From Psilocybe azurescens (taxonomy: Eukaryota; Basidiomycota; Agaricomycetes; Agaricales; Agrocybaceae), in the NCBI GenBank assembly GCA_023853785.1, contig JAJIRX010000106.1:1-59246 (forward strand): DNA of 59,246 bases. Reading direction: 5' to 3'. The notes under the pieces were generated by a model, which was not told where the DNA came from, searched no databases, and worked only from the letters and a program-made list of their open reading frames with translations. The translations under genes were made by a program, and so were the position numbers. Below are positions 33,930 through 45,158 of the stretch, one piece after another (the first letter of the stretch is position 1; the number at the start of each line of letters is the position of its first letter).

Positions 33930-36386
33930 ATGACCATGTCCGAAACAGCGTGGCAAAGTTTCTCCTTCTCTCACACTCATGCCTTGGTCTTACTGACGGC
34001 CATCCTTGTATACGCACTGAGCCTATACAGAGACCTTCAGAGAGTAGCACGATCGATTAAGTATGTTTTGAGCAATAATTTCTAAAGACACGCACTGCTA
34101 AACTCTTTTTGCCTCATCTTAGCTATTGGCCAGGACGTCGTACTCTACTGAATATCGAGCTTTTGGTCAACAGGTTTCTCCCTGCTATACCGGGAATACT
34201 TCTCAGTGCCGACTACTCATGGACAGAACATTATGAGGGTGCGTGAATCCCAAGTTTCGACTAGTACTAATACTCATATCGAAATCTTACACATAACCAA
34301 CCAGTTTATAGACATATCGGCTGGGATATCCACTCAACGGTCAGTTGAACTTATTGGCCGTATCTATCTTTCAAACAAACGTACTAAATTGATCCTCGTG
34401 TGACAGCTTTCCTTTTGGCCCAAGTCGAATGCAATGTTGTGGCTTGCAGACGCTGATGCGATTAAGGTAGGTTGCTTATAGGATCGCGCCGTTTGTTGAA
34501 AATCCACGATGTTTGATTTCTAGGAGATTACATCCTCTAGAACTAGATTTCCAAAGCCTACAGAACTCTACAAGGTTCTTAGGGTACTTGGTCCAAATAT
34601 AATTGCAGCAGATGCCGAGGATTGGAAAAAGTTCCGAAGAATATGTTCTCCGGCATTCTCAGAGGTTCACTCCTAATTTTGTTTTTCGACACAAAGTAAG
34701 GTTCACTGACTAGATGCACATATAGCGCAATAGCCGACATGTATGGGAAACGACTTTTGAGACAGTATTGTCTATTCTCGACGCCTACCCAAATGCCGAT
34801 GATTATATTGTTGTTGACAACGCCAGCGAGTTGACCCTTCCTGTAAGCTTGCTTGAGCTGGTTCTTGATGCGCACGGCCCCTGGATCTAATATCGCTGAA
34901 ATTGACCATACAGATTGCACTATCGGTCCTTGCAATTGCTGGTCAGTTGGACTTCTTCTAGTCACATTGCATTCGAAAATCCTGACAAAAAAATCGCAAG
35001 GGTTGGGACAATCAAATGATTATTTCAAAATAATAGACAAGACCTCTTCAGGTACAAGGCCCCATAATCTATCCTTTAGACAAGCTCTTGAGGTTGTTGC
35101 CCACGACCTATGGATAAAAATCGGCTTGTCTTCCTGGATGTATATACTCCATCCCAGGTTCAGAAAACTTAGACGCGTTCAATGAGCTGGAGGTACGTTA
35201 TTATAAGATTGGTCCGCGTATCTGCTTGATAACTGTTTATTTCAGGTTTACTTGCGTGAGATGATCGAGGATTGTCGAAATAATAGAAATGTCGAGCAAA
35301 AAGCCGACCTCTTCAATCTTTTACTAGAAGCCAACAGCGAGTCCACAATGGACGGGTCTGTATCACTAACAGACGAGGAACTATTGGGAAATTTGTTTAC
35401 GTTTGTTCTCGGTGGTCATGAGGTATGTATTGTAAATTTCTACGTGTTACGAGTCGCAGTGCTTAGAATATACAGGGCACGGCATACACCCTCTGTTTTG
35501 CACTGGCCGCACTAGCCGTATATAGCGAGGAGCAGGAACTCGTTTTTTAAAGAAGTGCAAAGGGTGCTTGGGAGTTCCGACGGACAGTTTCCTGTGAGCG
35601 CTTCTATTGTCTCAATATGATCCAGCAATTTGCTGATTCACGGCATGTATTACAAGGGATACGAAGATATGGCTTCCCTCCGATACACAATGGCAGTCAT
35701 CAACGAGACATTGCGAATGTTTCCTCCGGTGAATGTGATCCCGAAATACAGTGCCGCAGACACCATTCTTCCAACGCGAAACAAAGAAGGCGCAATTGAA
35801 TTAATTCCAGTACCACAAGGGACCCGTGTCGTGATACACACTACCGGCCTTCACTACAACCGTAGGTATCTCCATTAAGTATTAAATAAAGCGTTAGTAC
35901 ATTGATCAAATACAGCGCGCTATTGGTCGAATCCTCAGTCTTTCAACCCGGGACGATTTTTGGAAAACTGGCCTCGAAATGCGTTTATACCATTTGGAGC
36001 AGGCAAGTAACTTCACTCTAGCATTCAAAGTTAAACAAAAATGTCGTGTTTGCTAGGTTCTCGCTCCTGTCTCGGTAGAAAGTTCGTGTATCCAGTCCTC
36101 ACAACCTACATTCGTACTCAAATGCCTAACATAGGTTCTTTGAAACGGAGAGTGTAGCAGCCCTGGCTTTAATTGTCAGCAGATACAAAATTACCGTAAA
36201 GGAGGAACCTCAGTTCTCCAAAGAGACTTTCGAGGAACGAAAAGCAAGGATCTTTAAATGCCGCAATATCTTAACCTTGACGTGAGTTTCTATAACATTT
36301 TGCAGCCAATATACATGGCTGATTTCTATACGTTTCTTAGGCCTGATCGAGTGCCTTTGGTCTTTACCCGCCGTCAGAGTGACTAA
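33930..36386 (+). CDS. Cytochrome P450 (CYP3/CYP4-like fungal type), 15 exons, two frameshifts
   Basis: Exons: 33930-34060, 34123-34238, 34305-34339, 34407-34466, 34524-34664, 34726-34842, 34914-34941, 35001-35192, 35246-35422, 35476-35593, 35657-35861, 35916-36002, 36057-36081, 36135-36281, 36341-36386. Phases agree throughout except at two places. Landmarks: N-terminal anchor (HALVLLTAILVYALSLY), C-helix WKKFRR, I helix FVLGGHEGTAYTL, ExxR in INETLR, FNPGRFL, haem loop FIPFGAGSRSCLGRKF. About 570 residues. The intron at 36003 starts GC (AG|GCAAGT), a known minor donor. One frameshift lies near 35170 (before FNELE); another is an extra T in the T6 run 35543-35548 (before FKEVQR). With intact landmarks elsewhere, either a young pseudogene or sequence errors fit. 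It pairs with the dehydrogenase downstream. Confidence 0.88.
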
Positions 36387-38139
36387 GTAACAGATCGAAT
36401 CTTCCGCCTATCTTGAGCGCCCTTACTTCTGCATGATGGCCTTTTCTTGAGCGGATGTTTTACGTTGTCTACTTAAATATGGCACAGTCTAATTTAATAC
36501 CCATAGACGTGATATCAAATATATGTACATAGTTGTCTCCTCATCGGCAATTTAGCGGACTTTAGCAGACTGGTGTTGCTTGAATGGTCCACTGCACCTC
36601 ATCCGATTCGGAAATGCCTCCTTTACTGGGTTGTTACTGGGCTTTCCTAGACAGCATTGGCCTGTAAGCCGAGGATATAATAGGAAGCGTATGTGCAAGA
36701 TCCTGGGTCAGCGCACTGCCTGAATAAGGCAATATAATTATAGAGGACCGTTTCGTGAATAAAGTTCAGTGATTTCCGACGTGACCTTAACGTGACCTAA
36801 TACCGTTGGCGAGAAGGACCAGGTCTACATCAGCTTCTATCTGTCTGATTTCCGACGTGCAACTGGGGTCTTTGCCACCGCTTCATATACGGATAGTGTA
36901 ATAACTTATGCTATAAACATTAATTGTGACTTCCATGTTTCATTACTGCCATCAGTGGGTATGTTTTTGCATTTCCGTGCCTGATAATCGGACACTGGCT
37001 AATTATGCGCTCCCAGCTGAACCTTTCTAGATCACACTATAGTCCCTACATTACGGCTCTATTCTAATAACAACATGAGACGATAAGGTGGGATCATAAT
37101 GTTCTGTATAATATCCTGCCGTAGTCAAACCGTAGTGTAATATTATCAATCTTTTTTCATTTACAAACATAGTCATATGAAGGACCTAGGTTCATCTTTC
37201 AAAAGGAATGTCTGGATCGGCGATGCTACTTGTACGAACTTATAGCATGATTCATTTCATTCCTTCAAATTTCTTTCATTAGTAGACTGAAAATCTTGAC
37301 TGACAATCTACTATTCTGTACAATTCGTCACAGGCCCAGTTGAACGACAGTGATCGCATACGACTGCTGCTCCTCTCCAAGTCCTTTCTTAACATGGATA
37401 GTAGTTGAGATAATAATATCGAGAAGGCTAGCCTTTGGAATCATTAGTCTATATCACTTGCAATGCTACAGCCTACTAATGTAAGATAAAATACATTTGT
37501 CCTTTAGTTCGTACTGATTGGCGCTTTGCATAACAAATTCAGTGGAAATAAGGGCCGTTCTCCTGCAGCACTGGCTAATCTCGAAGATTCCTCGAAGATC
37601 CCTCAGGTCATTAGACTGTTGTTCTGAAGCCCCATAAACGCTAATGATGAGCTTGAAATCAGTGCTTTCTCGGTCTTAACTATGAGTCAGTGTGTACTCG
37701 AGTACATGTGTATGGCATTGGGAGTCAATGAGCAACATGATGGTAACATGTCTGTCTGGGGCGCTTAAGAGTCAATATACTCAAATATTATGGAAATGTG
37801 ACCAGAGCATAAAATAAAATAATAAATTGGAACCACGGACCCCAGAGATATAAATACACCTCCGAGGCTTCGAAACAGACCTGGTCCGTCTCGCCAACGG
37901 TACCTAAGCTCCGCAGAGGCAGAAATATGACCTTATCTTACTATGAAATATCAAAATGACTCATGCACCTTGTTCTAGATCGTATCGGAAGGATCGAAAG
38001 GAATCTTGGTTTAAATTTTCAGACGAGTACACCAGCCTTAGATTACTTACCTTCCAGTTCGAACACGTCAGACTATCACCGGTCTAAGTAAGCTGTAAAC
38101 GGGTTATCTCACGTTTCAACCCTGGATCAGCGCCTTCGG
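36387..38139. other. Intergenic region, nothing recognised
   Basis: About 1.75 kb without gene, tandem repeat or transposon end that I can recognise. It is moderately AT-rich, and the last 100 bp lead into the promoter of the dehydrogenase gene. Confidence 0.5.
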
Positions 38140-38146
38140 TATATAT
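38140..38146 (+). promoter_or_regulatory. TATA-like box of the dehydrogenase gene
   Basis: TATATAT lies about 100 bp upstream of the ATG at 38246 and is followed by a pyrimidine-rich leader (38160-38240), a common fungal promoter layout. Confidence 0.5.
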
Positions 38147-38245
38147 CTCAATCACGTCCAACCTCCTCATCCTTCAACTCAGTACAAGTCTGCCTCCCTG
38201 ACCTTTCTCTCTCATTTTGTATCCTCTTAATTACTCATTTTTACT

Positions 38246-39372
38246 ATGTCAAATCCAAACAAGGATATCTACCTTGTTCTCGGTGGAACTGGTATGCTCG
38301 GCCGAGAAATTGTCGAGCGTCTAAGAGGTCGCGGGGACATCGTTGCGGCCCTAGACCTGGTTCAACGCTACGATGATGTTCCTTTCTACCCAGGAGATAT
38401 ATCAGAGGAAGGTCTAGTACTTTCAGTTATACGAAAGGTACGTGTATTTCGTTCAATGTGATGAATGATAGTGATTTTTAATGAACTTATAGAGTGGCGC
38501 TACATGCGTTATTCACACTGCCTCTCCTCACGCAACGTCAGGCTCTGCGGAATCCTTTCACAGGGTCAACGTCGATGGAACACGACTTGTCATATCTGCA
38601 TGCCTTGAGGCCGGCGTCAAGAAGCTTATTTTCACCGGCTCTTCTGGAGTGATATATGGAGGAACCGATATCAATGGTGTCGATGAGACCTTTCCGTATA
38701 CAAAAAATCTATGGGAGCATACATGACGTCCAAGATTATCGCCGAAATGGCCGTTCTTGAAGCGAATGGTAAACAGGATCTGCTGACTACGGTTCTCCGA
38801 CCATCAGGCATATTCGGGTGGGTCATTCTCTCAAATCTAGTCAATTTGTGTCTGATGTATGATCTCAAAGACCAGGAGATAGACAGATGATTAACGTTCT
38901 GTGGAACAGCTACAACTCAGGCCGCTGGGGAATCCAGATAGGCCACAATACCAATTTAGTCGATTGGACGTATGTCACGAATGTAGCTGACGCTCACGTC
39001 CTTGCGGCCGACCGATTGTCAGTCAACTCAAATCCTCCCGTTGCAGGAGAGGTATTCTTCATAACCAACGATGAGCCGCTTCCGTTTTGGGACTTCTCAA
39101 ACGGTATTTGGGACCATTTCGATAAAGTTTATCCCGGAAAGCGAGTCAAGAAGAAGCCTACCATTATTCCCCCGTTTGCGGCGGGAATTATGGCATTGAT
39201 ATCCGAAGTCATTGCATTCCTTTTGCGAAAGAGGACCGATTTTACAAGGTTTAACATCCAGTTCAGCTACACTGCTCGATGGCACAATATCGACAAAGCA
39301 AAAAAGGCACTTGGATACAAACCAGCAGTGTCTTTATCGGAGGGATGGATCGATACGTACAGGTACGTTTGA
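38246..39372 (+). CDS. 3-beta-hydroxysteroid dehydrogenase / ERG26-like NAD-dependent decarboxylating dehydrogenase (one frameshift)
   Basis: Exons are 38246-38437, 38493-38817 and 38871-39362 with GT-AG introns; the last reading runs to 39372 or splices into a short tail. The N-terminal Rossmann motif is VLGGTGMLGREIVERL (GxxGxxG) followed by the NAD-binding acid ALDL. Further landmarks are VIHTASPH, FTGSSGVIYGG, the catalytic YMTSK, LRPSGIFGPGD and VDWTYVTNVADAHVLA. The C-terminus has a hydrophobic segment as in sterol-4-alpha-carboxylate 3-dehydrogenases (ERG26/NSDHL), which oxidise the 3-OH of sterols at the ER. Exon 2 is one base short: the frame slips at or just after the A6 run 38702-38707, directly upstream of YMTSK. 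The real C-terminus is uncertain because splicing at 39363 does not give the expected ending. It is likely an accessory copy, not the housekeeping ERG26, given its island setting. Confidence 0.88.
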
Positions 39373-39871
39373 TTTAATAGCTCAAACATGTTTCTTATGT
39401 TGAGATAGTGGTGGGTTCAACACCTGAAAGAGGAATCGCGGGATGAAAGGAACTGATTTGTAGAATGTGTGAAATTGATCGTCGCTGTCCAGCCTCATAG
39501 AATTTTCTTAGACATTGGTATCTAGTTATGTTAGGCAGTGACTTTAAATTTCGCATACAGAGTACCACTTTGCTAATCATTGTTATATATATTTTCTACA
39601 ATACCAGATTTGATGCCAGCGCTCCGCCATCGAGTTTGTAATGCGAGAGCAGAACTAGCCATAAATTGTCTGAGAAGTCTCTGGTCGGTGGAAAGAGACT
39701 CTTGTCTTCTGTGTGGACAATGGTATAGAGAGCAGGAGATGCTACCGGCTTGTTGTTTCGATTAGGAAAAATCACACTAAAGCTTAGATCATAGTAATTT
39801 CGGAATCTGACAATAAGTTTCGTTCATTGTACTGTCGAGTATAAAATGCAGGTTGGATGTGGTAGCTATGG

Positions 39872-41149
39872 CTAGATGGAGCTACTAGATTCTTTGTGTT
39901 CTTGCCGAATTGGCCGTAGGATAGGTCCGCAAGTAAACCTGCCGGGCCAGAATGGGATATAGACGACACAGGCCACGAAAAGGGGGTAAGGTATCAAGGC
40001 CATAGAAGAACGCCTCAGAGGTGCTTAGACGGCCCTGGAATCCCTCACTTATTTCAACAACCCTGAAGCCCGAACGAATCTAGCAACTGCTCACTAAAAG
40101 ATTAAACTTTACGAACAAGATTATCACGCACCAGGATCCCGATACAGCTGACGATCAGAGCGCCTGCCAATGCAAGCCAGGAATTATACCATTTTTCAGC
40201 CTTGTCCGTTGCCCAGATCCTCGGGTCGTTTTTTCTGATACGGTATAGAAAGATAAGACATATGCACGTAAAGCAAGAAAAGGATATCAATTGAGCCACG
40301 AGTCCCGCAAGGAAAACCTATACATTAATAATTAGGAGGACAGAAGCGTGGCAGGGATATCTGCTTACATGCGAGCCGATGGTTGCTTTGACTAGGTCAC
40401 TGGCCGAGGCTGACATGGCTCCTCCTGCGGCCTATAGCAGGGTCAGAGGTGGGGGTACATTGCGACGTTTAGTGCACCAACCTGAATGAGAAATGTAGTG
40501 ACATCGGACCCAACAAACACAATCGTTATTCGGCGACTTGTAACCAAAAGGTGTCTATCAGCGTCGAGATGCTTTGCAAGCCGACCAAGCAGAACATAAT
40601 CTGCTGCAATAAATGCACAGGGCTAGAGACATTATTGGCAAACAGTTGGTTTCCGAACAAAATGGACGTACGGAAAGAACAACAAGCAGGTACTCTAATA
40701 TATATATCCCCTTGGACTGTGGATGTAAATGAAGTCCGAATCTGAAAGAAAGGCCCAAAGCAAATACTAGAATCTATGTCAATGATTGGAATACGCGAGG
40801 ACTCAGAACTTTGGATTTTACGCACGGTAAGCGCCTATCGTCATTGGCATCATCCATTTTGCGCCGACTTTGAAGATGAGCCATGTTTGTGTCAACGCAA
40901 CTGCAAGAACTAGAGCTATGAATGCACTAGGTGAGTTGTTGAAGACAGCAGAGCGAACAGGTCAAGAAACGTACCAACGGCGATGCCCGTCAAAACGTTT
41001 GACGCGATATACTTGAGAGGATTATACGGGTCATGCTTTGGGTCAACAAATGGATCCGGTCGAGGCACATCGTACTTTATAAAAGCATCTGCACAGGACA
41101 ACAAGGTGAAGAGGAAAAGTAAAGAGGAGCGCTTGGATATCACCACCAT
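39872..41149 (-). CDS. RTA1-like lipid-translocating exporter family protein
   Basis: RTA1-type proteins are seven-helix plasma-membrane proteins linked to lipid transport and resistance to sterol-active compounds. Start ATG is 41149; exon 1 ends at 40975 and the second begins at 40915. Further joins at about 40830/40780, 40650/40600, 40485/40435, 40368/40317 and 40131/40080 are all GT-AG and in frame. There is an N-terminal signal-like segment (LLFLFTLLSCADAF). Family motifs: IYILEYLLVVLSPCAFIAAD, YVLLGRLAKHL, RRITIVFVGSDVTTFLIQ, AAGGAMSAS, GSHVFLAGL, RSGFRVVEISEGFQG and EAFFYGLDTLP. The last exon slips frame at a run of five C (plus-strand G5 39982-39986); with four C it would continue LPLFVACVVYIPFWPGRF and end at 39872, as usual for the family. 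Uncorrected, it ends at 39885. It lies convergent with the dehydrogenase. Confidence 0.9.
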
Positions 41150-41512
41150 CTCAAAGCGCGGTATGAAAATCTTGCACTACTGTATCGCTAAAATAACAAG
41201 TTTGCCTGCCTCTTAAGTCGAGAGATACTTGCGAGTACCAACTCCATTCCCGTAAGACAAATACTTCTGATGCCCAGAAGCGAGCATCCAATTCCTGTTG
41301 ATTACAATGATCCATACTACGTACTTTTAGCACTGTTTGGATTGTGATGAACTGTTATCCCTGTGTTATCCTTCAGGATTTGGATGTGTCGCGAAGCGCC
41401 AGGGGACCTTACAAATCGAGATTGACGGGAGGTTTATGCAGCATATATAGAGCAGTCAGGTCCTGTCAGGACGGGTCAAGAGGTTCACGCGTCTTAGGTC
41501 GATGGTACTACT

Positions 41513-42292
41513 CAGATGAGATCTGATCAATTCGGAGAAAACCGACAACACGAGGCATGAAGATATGTCCCTGGCTACATCTTGGTTAACCTGCAGTTAT
41601 CTCTCATTATCTCTTCCAGTATCCTTATTCAGGTTAACTTAGATAATAGCTATATTTATAACTGCTCTCAGATAACGAACAGAGTTCGAACTCAAACTTT
41701 TTGATGTATGAAGACTTCATCCATAGCGTTGTCAAATGCCTGACGCATAAAAATCATGATAGCGACACGGTATGCTATGAGTGGAAACACCGAAATTGAT
41801 GTCGGACGTTTAGTCATGGACATCGAACACTCACCTCAGGCCATCTTTTTAGTTTCATAGTGCGTTCGAGGACTGGAAGCATTAAACGAGTCTGTGCGGC
41901 GATGTTCTGCAAATGCGTCCGAATACTGATAATAAGACGCGTTGGCGCGACGCATCGCAAGTTGCGTGACGCTCCGCACGGGCCACGGGCCACACAGTGC
42001 CAATGGCAATCGAGGCGGAAAACGCTGTGCAATCTGCAGAAAGGGAATACTAAAAACCCATTATTCTTCCTGTGGCTCAATATTACCTCTTATCCAAATG
42101 ACGATTATCTTGTTGTTTTTCTACTTAGTATTGAAGAAATAATCAAGAAATTATGAAAACTCAAAAATCACACGATGTCGTTTTTGGCAATATTTATAAT
42201 TCGATCATATCAGATCCATACCAATCGACAACTGCATCCGAGGTTCACGGCAAGGGTCAAAATTCTATAAGTCATCGTCATTGCTACATCTT
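41513..42292 (+). repeat. Dispersed direct repeat R2, copy 2
   Basis: Same orientation as 31983-33425 and lacking the 700-bp middle block of that copy. The two copies bracket the P450-2, dehydrogenase and RTA1 genes. No coding sequence was recognised. Confidence 0.8.
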
Positions 42293-43414
42293 AACATCTT
42301 TACAACATGTGACCGAACGACAATGATCATGATTAAGTATGTGAACTTTCTGTAATAATATTTTGGGCAAGCAAGGCGTAAGCCACCTGCACCAGCAGCG
42401 GCAATTCACTCTATTTCACGAACTCGTACCTGTCACAATCCCAGCCTCAGGAGAATTGTTGGTATATATTACATAACCGGTACGTAAGCTTTTTGAACTT
42501 CCGCGGCTTGTCCGCCACAAGTACGTCACCGGCAACATGCATTGCCTCCAGGTTGCTTCTCAATTGCAAAAAGTATAGATATGGCAAATTTCCTATCAAG
42601 TAGGAGCTTCTTGAGCGGTGTTTTCACTCAAGACACGGGTCAACCGGTCGCTTGGCGTCGAAGTCAGGCCTAATTATACGAGTATACCAATGCAATGCCG
42701 CTTGACATTTCCGCTCAGTGAACAGCAAAGGTTACAAGTAGAAAGTGTCAAGATGACTATTGGTACGGCTCTTTAATTACCCGCAAACTCTTATCTCGTA
42801 CTATGTTTAGCGATTGATTGACATTCATCTTATGTATGACTGATCTGAAGCAAGAATCAAATTATTATACTTGGGAAGAAAGTGGAAGCCGTCACCGCTT
42901 TCATATGCACAATGCACTATATGCTGATCTGATTTGCTTCCATTGGCCCAACGTTTCAGTCTAGAAGGAATTCACTTGATTGTTCGTCCTAGCAGGCAAC
43001 GAACTGATTTATTAATCATGATATCCTTCAGAGCTGATGAAATGTTGAAGCAAAGATTCTAAACTTAGTGTACGTGAGAGTCTGAGTTCTCGTTCGTCGA
43101 CCTCAGAGGATAGCATAACTATAGTCACTAGTTCCTTCCGCCTGTATTAGAGGTTTCTGGCAGAGACAGTCGTGTCCGTCACGCACACTGGCCTGTATAG
43201 TCGGTGTGACAGTGGGTTCCGACCATCTGAGCCGAGCTGCCCGAGGGCGGATTAGATTAGATACTGTAGATCGCATCAGCGGCTGTGCACGGTTTGTGTG
43301 CTAGCGCGCTTTCGTAGTGAGAGGAGAACACACTTTGCCCGCAACGCTATACTGCGTGGCCGCTCGACGAGCATCCCGAGCCTTGCCAGACAAGAGCTGC
43401 TAGGGTAGGCCGGA
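42293..43414. other. Intergenic region upstream of the MYND gene
   Basis: About 1.1 kb without a recognised gene. The 3' part (43060-43400) is GC-richer and could contain the 5' exon or leader of the MYND gene, but I find no ATG that splices convincingly into it. Confidence 0.45.
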
Positions 43415-44212
43415 TTGGCCTACTCCATCGGTAGAAGATCGATCGGCATTACTCTTTGTCTTTCACAACCGACGATTGCTTCCGTCAAAGAGCCCCTGCG
43501 AAAAGAACTAACGACATGCCAAAACTGTGGAAAATCTCGCCTGGAAGAGGGCGTCACCCTCTCAAAACATTCCGGCTGCAAGATTGCATTATATTGCGTG
43601 CGTATAATAGAAATATTATATGGCGCAACATAAATGACGCATGCGCATTCACCACAGAGTAAGGATTGCCAGAGGGCAGGATGGCCGGTGCATAAGACGA
43701 CCTGCAAGCTCAATCAGCGCTCGCAGACGATGGCAGCTGCATTGGCTGCCCAAAGTCCGGCTGCTGCTGCTCAAGGAGACGTGTTCAAAGCCCTCCGCGC
43801 ATTCTGCAGCAAACACCGACCCTCAATCGCTGAGTATGGTATCCGAGCTCTAGATCTACCTCTCGACCCCACTCGAAGCTTGCGCGAAATTGTCCTCATC
43901 AAAGTCAAATCCGTGCCAAATGCGAAGCGCGCAGAGATGTCGTTCATGGCTCTGAGCGCTGAGGTAGTCCCAGCGGAAGCACTTGGCAGAGCCCAAGGAG
44001 AAGAGCTTCGCAGCCAGCTGAAGAATTTTGAACAACAACAGAAGCGGATGGGCCAGCTTGGTGAAACAATGGTGTTGGTGTTTGACATAGACACGAACAT
44101 GTCGAGCTTTGCTTGCCCCGTAGGCTTTGGGAAGGATGTTCTAACCTTAAAACCGGGACAGCCTTGGAAAGAGCCTTTGTTGCGTACACTGAACAGTGGC
44201 ACGGTGTATTAA
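43415..44212 (+). CDS. MYND zinc-finger protein (start codon unresolved)
   Basis: Two exons are visible: an exon ending at 43597 and 43658-44212, with a 60-bp GT-AG intron (43598-43657) that falls inside the zinc finger. Joined, the MYND finger reads TCQNCGKS, then SGCKIALYC, SKDCQRAGWPVHKTTC, with all the Cys and His ligands of this protein-binding domain. About 160 residues follow, with LREIVLIKVKSVPNAKRAEM, EVVPAEALGRAQGEELRSQL and FGKDVLTL; I know this kind of short MYND protein from mushroom genomes but no function. No in-frame ATG exists upstream in the first exon; a stop lies just before 43415. An upstream exon or loss of the 5' end is possible. The gene is convergent with the Msb1/Mug8 gene. 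Confidence 0.75.
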
Positions 44213-44329
44213 GGTCTTGGAGGTTATCTAATGAAGGCATCTTGGGAAGGATATATGTTCAATGCTTAATACATACCCTGTGTTAACCCCGACTCTTTGG
44301 CTTGTGGTTTTACACGAGCGTATGAGATG

Positions 44330-44640
44330 GGATGAGTAAACAGGAGTAAGAATCCGATTCATCAATATCAATTCTATCCCTGACACGAAGAGCCCAGAGA
44401 CAACATTTTTCGTGACAGACGCTGATGTCGTTCCATTAGAGCTGCTAGCAGAAATGGAGGGAGAACTAAATCGCCCCCAGCTGAAAGATTTAATCAGCAG
44501 CAGAAGCGAATGGGACATCTTGGAGGTCTGACGGTGATGGTGGTGACGGACATAGGAGGGAGTTATATAAAGTGTGGTTTACAAGGAATGGCATCACGAC
44601 ACCACTAGGAATGGCATGGGAAAGAGCCCTTGAAACACAT
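44330..44640 (+). pseudogene. Degenerate partial copy of the MYND gene 3' end
   Basis: The translation around 44340-44525 (SIPDTKSPETTFFVTDADVV, then PLELLAEM, QLKDL and, in another frame, QQKRMGHLGG) lines up with NAKRAEMSFMALSAEVVPAE through QQQKRMGQLGE of the neighbouring gene. It has frameshifts and stops and no MYND finger. It is a tandem remnant. The decayed duplicate at 5252-6248 contains only its first part. Confidence 0.7.
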
Positions 44641-45158
44641 TGGCATAGTGCATTGATGTTGGAAACGAGTGTCATGCAGTGTCTTCAGATTTCCTCCCAG
44701 TCAAACCATACATGATTTGCAGAAATTGGAGAAGCAGAAATTGAGCTTGTATTGAAAAGAAAAACATAATGAAGCAGGTACAAAGCTGGGTGTATAATTG
44801 AGCGACAAAAGGTATGTTGTAGACTGAAGGTATCAAGTGGTTATAGTGAATGAGAAGTGTTATATTCCAATGATATGAAGCAAGAAATCCAGCAGTAGAA
44901 AGAAATAGATGGCAGGACAGGAAAGCGTTACGTCGTAATGGTCGTTAGAAGAGCAGAGGTGAGAAAAGTGTGAAAAAAGATAGGATATAGGGATGAAAGG
45001 CCATAAAAGTAGGGTGCAAACGTCGTAAAGTAAAGTGAATAGCCAGTCCTTGTGATATGTAGTCCTCGAAAAAGTGAGACGTTGGAATCACTGGAGTAGA
45101 TGTCACCGGTTAATTCGTCGTATGACATGCAATATCAAGATCACATACTGGTATCTCT

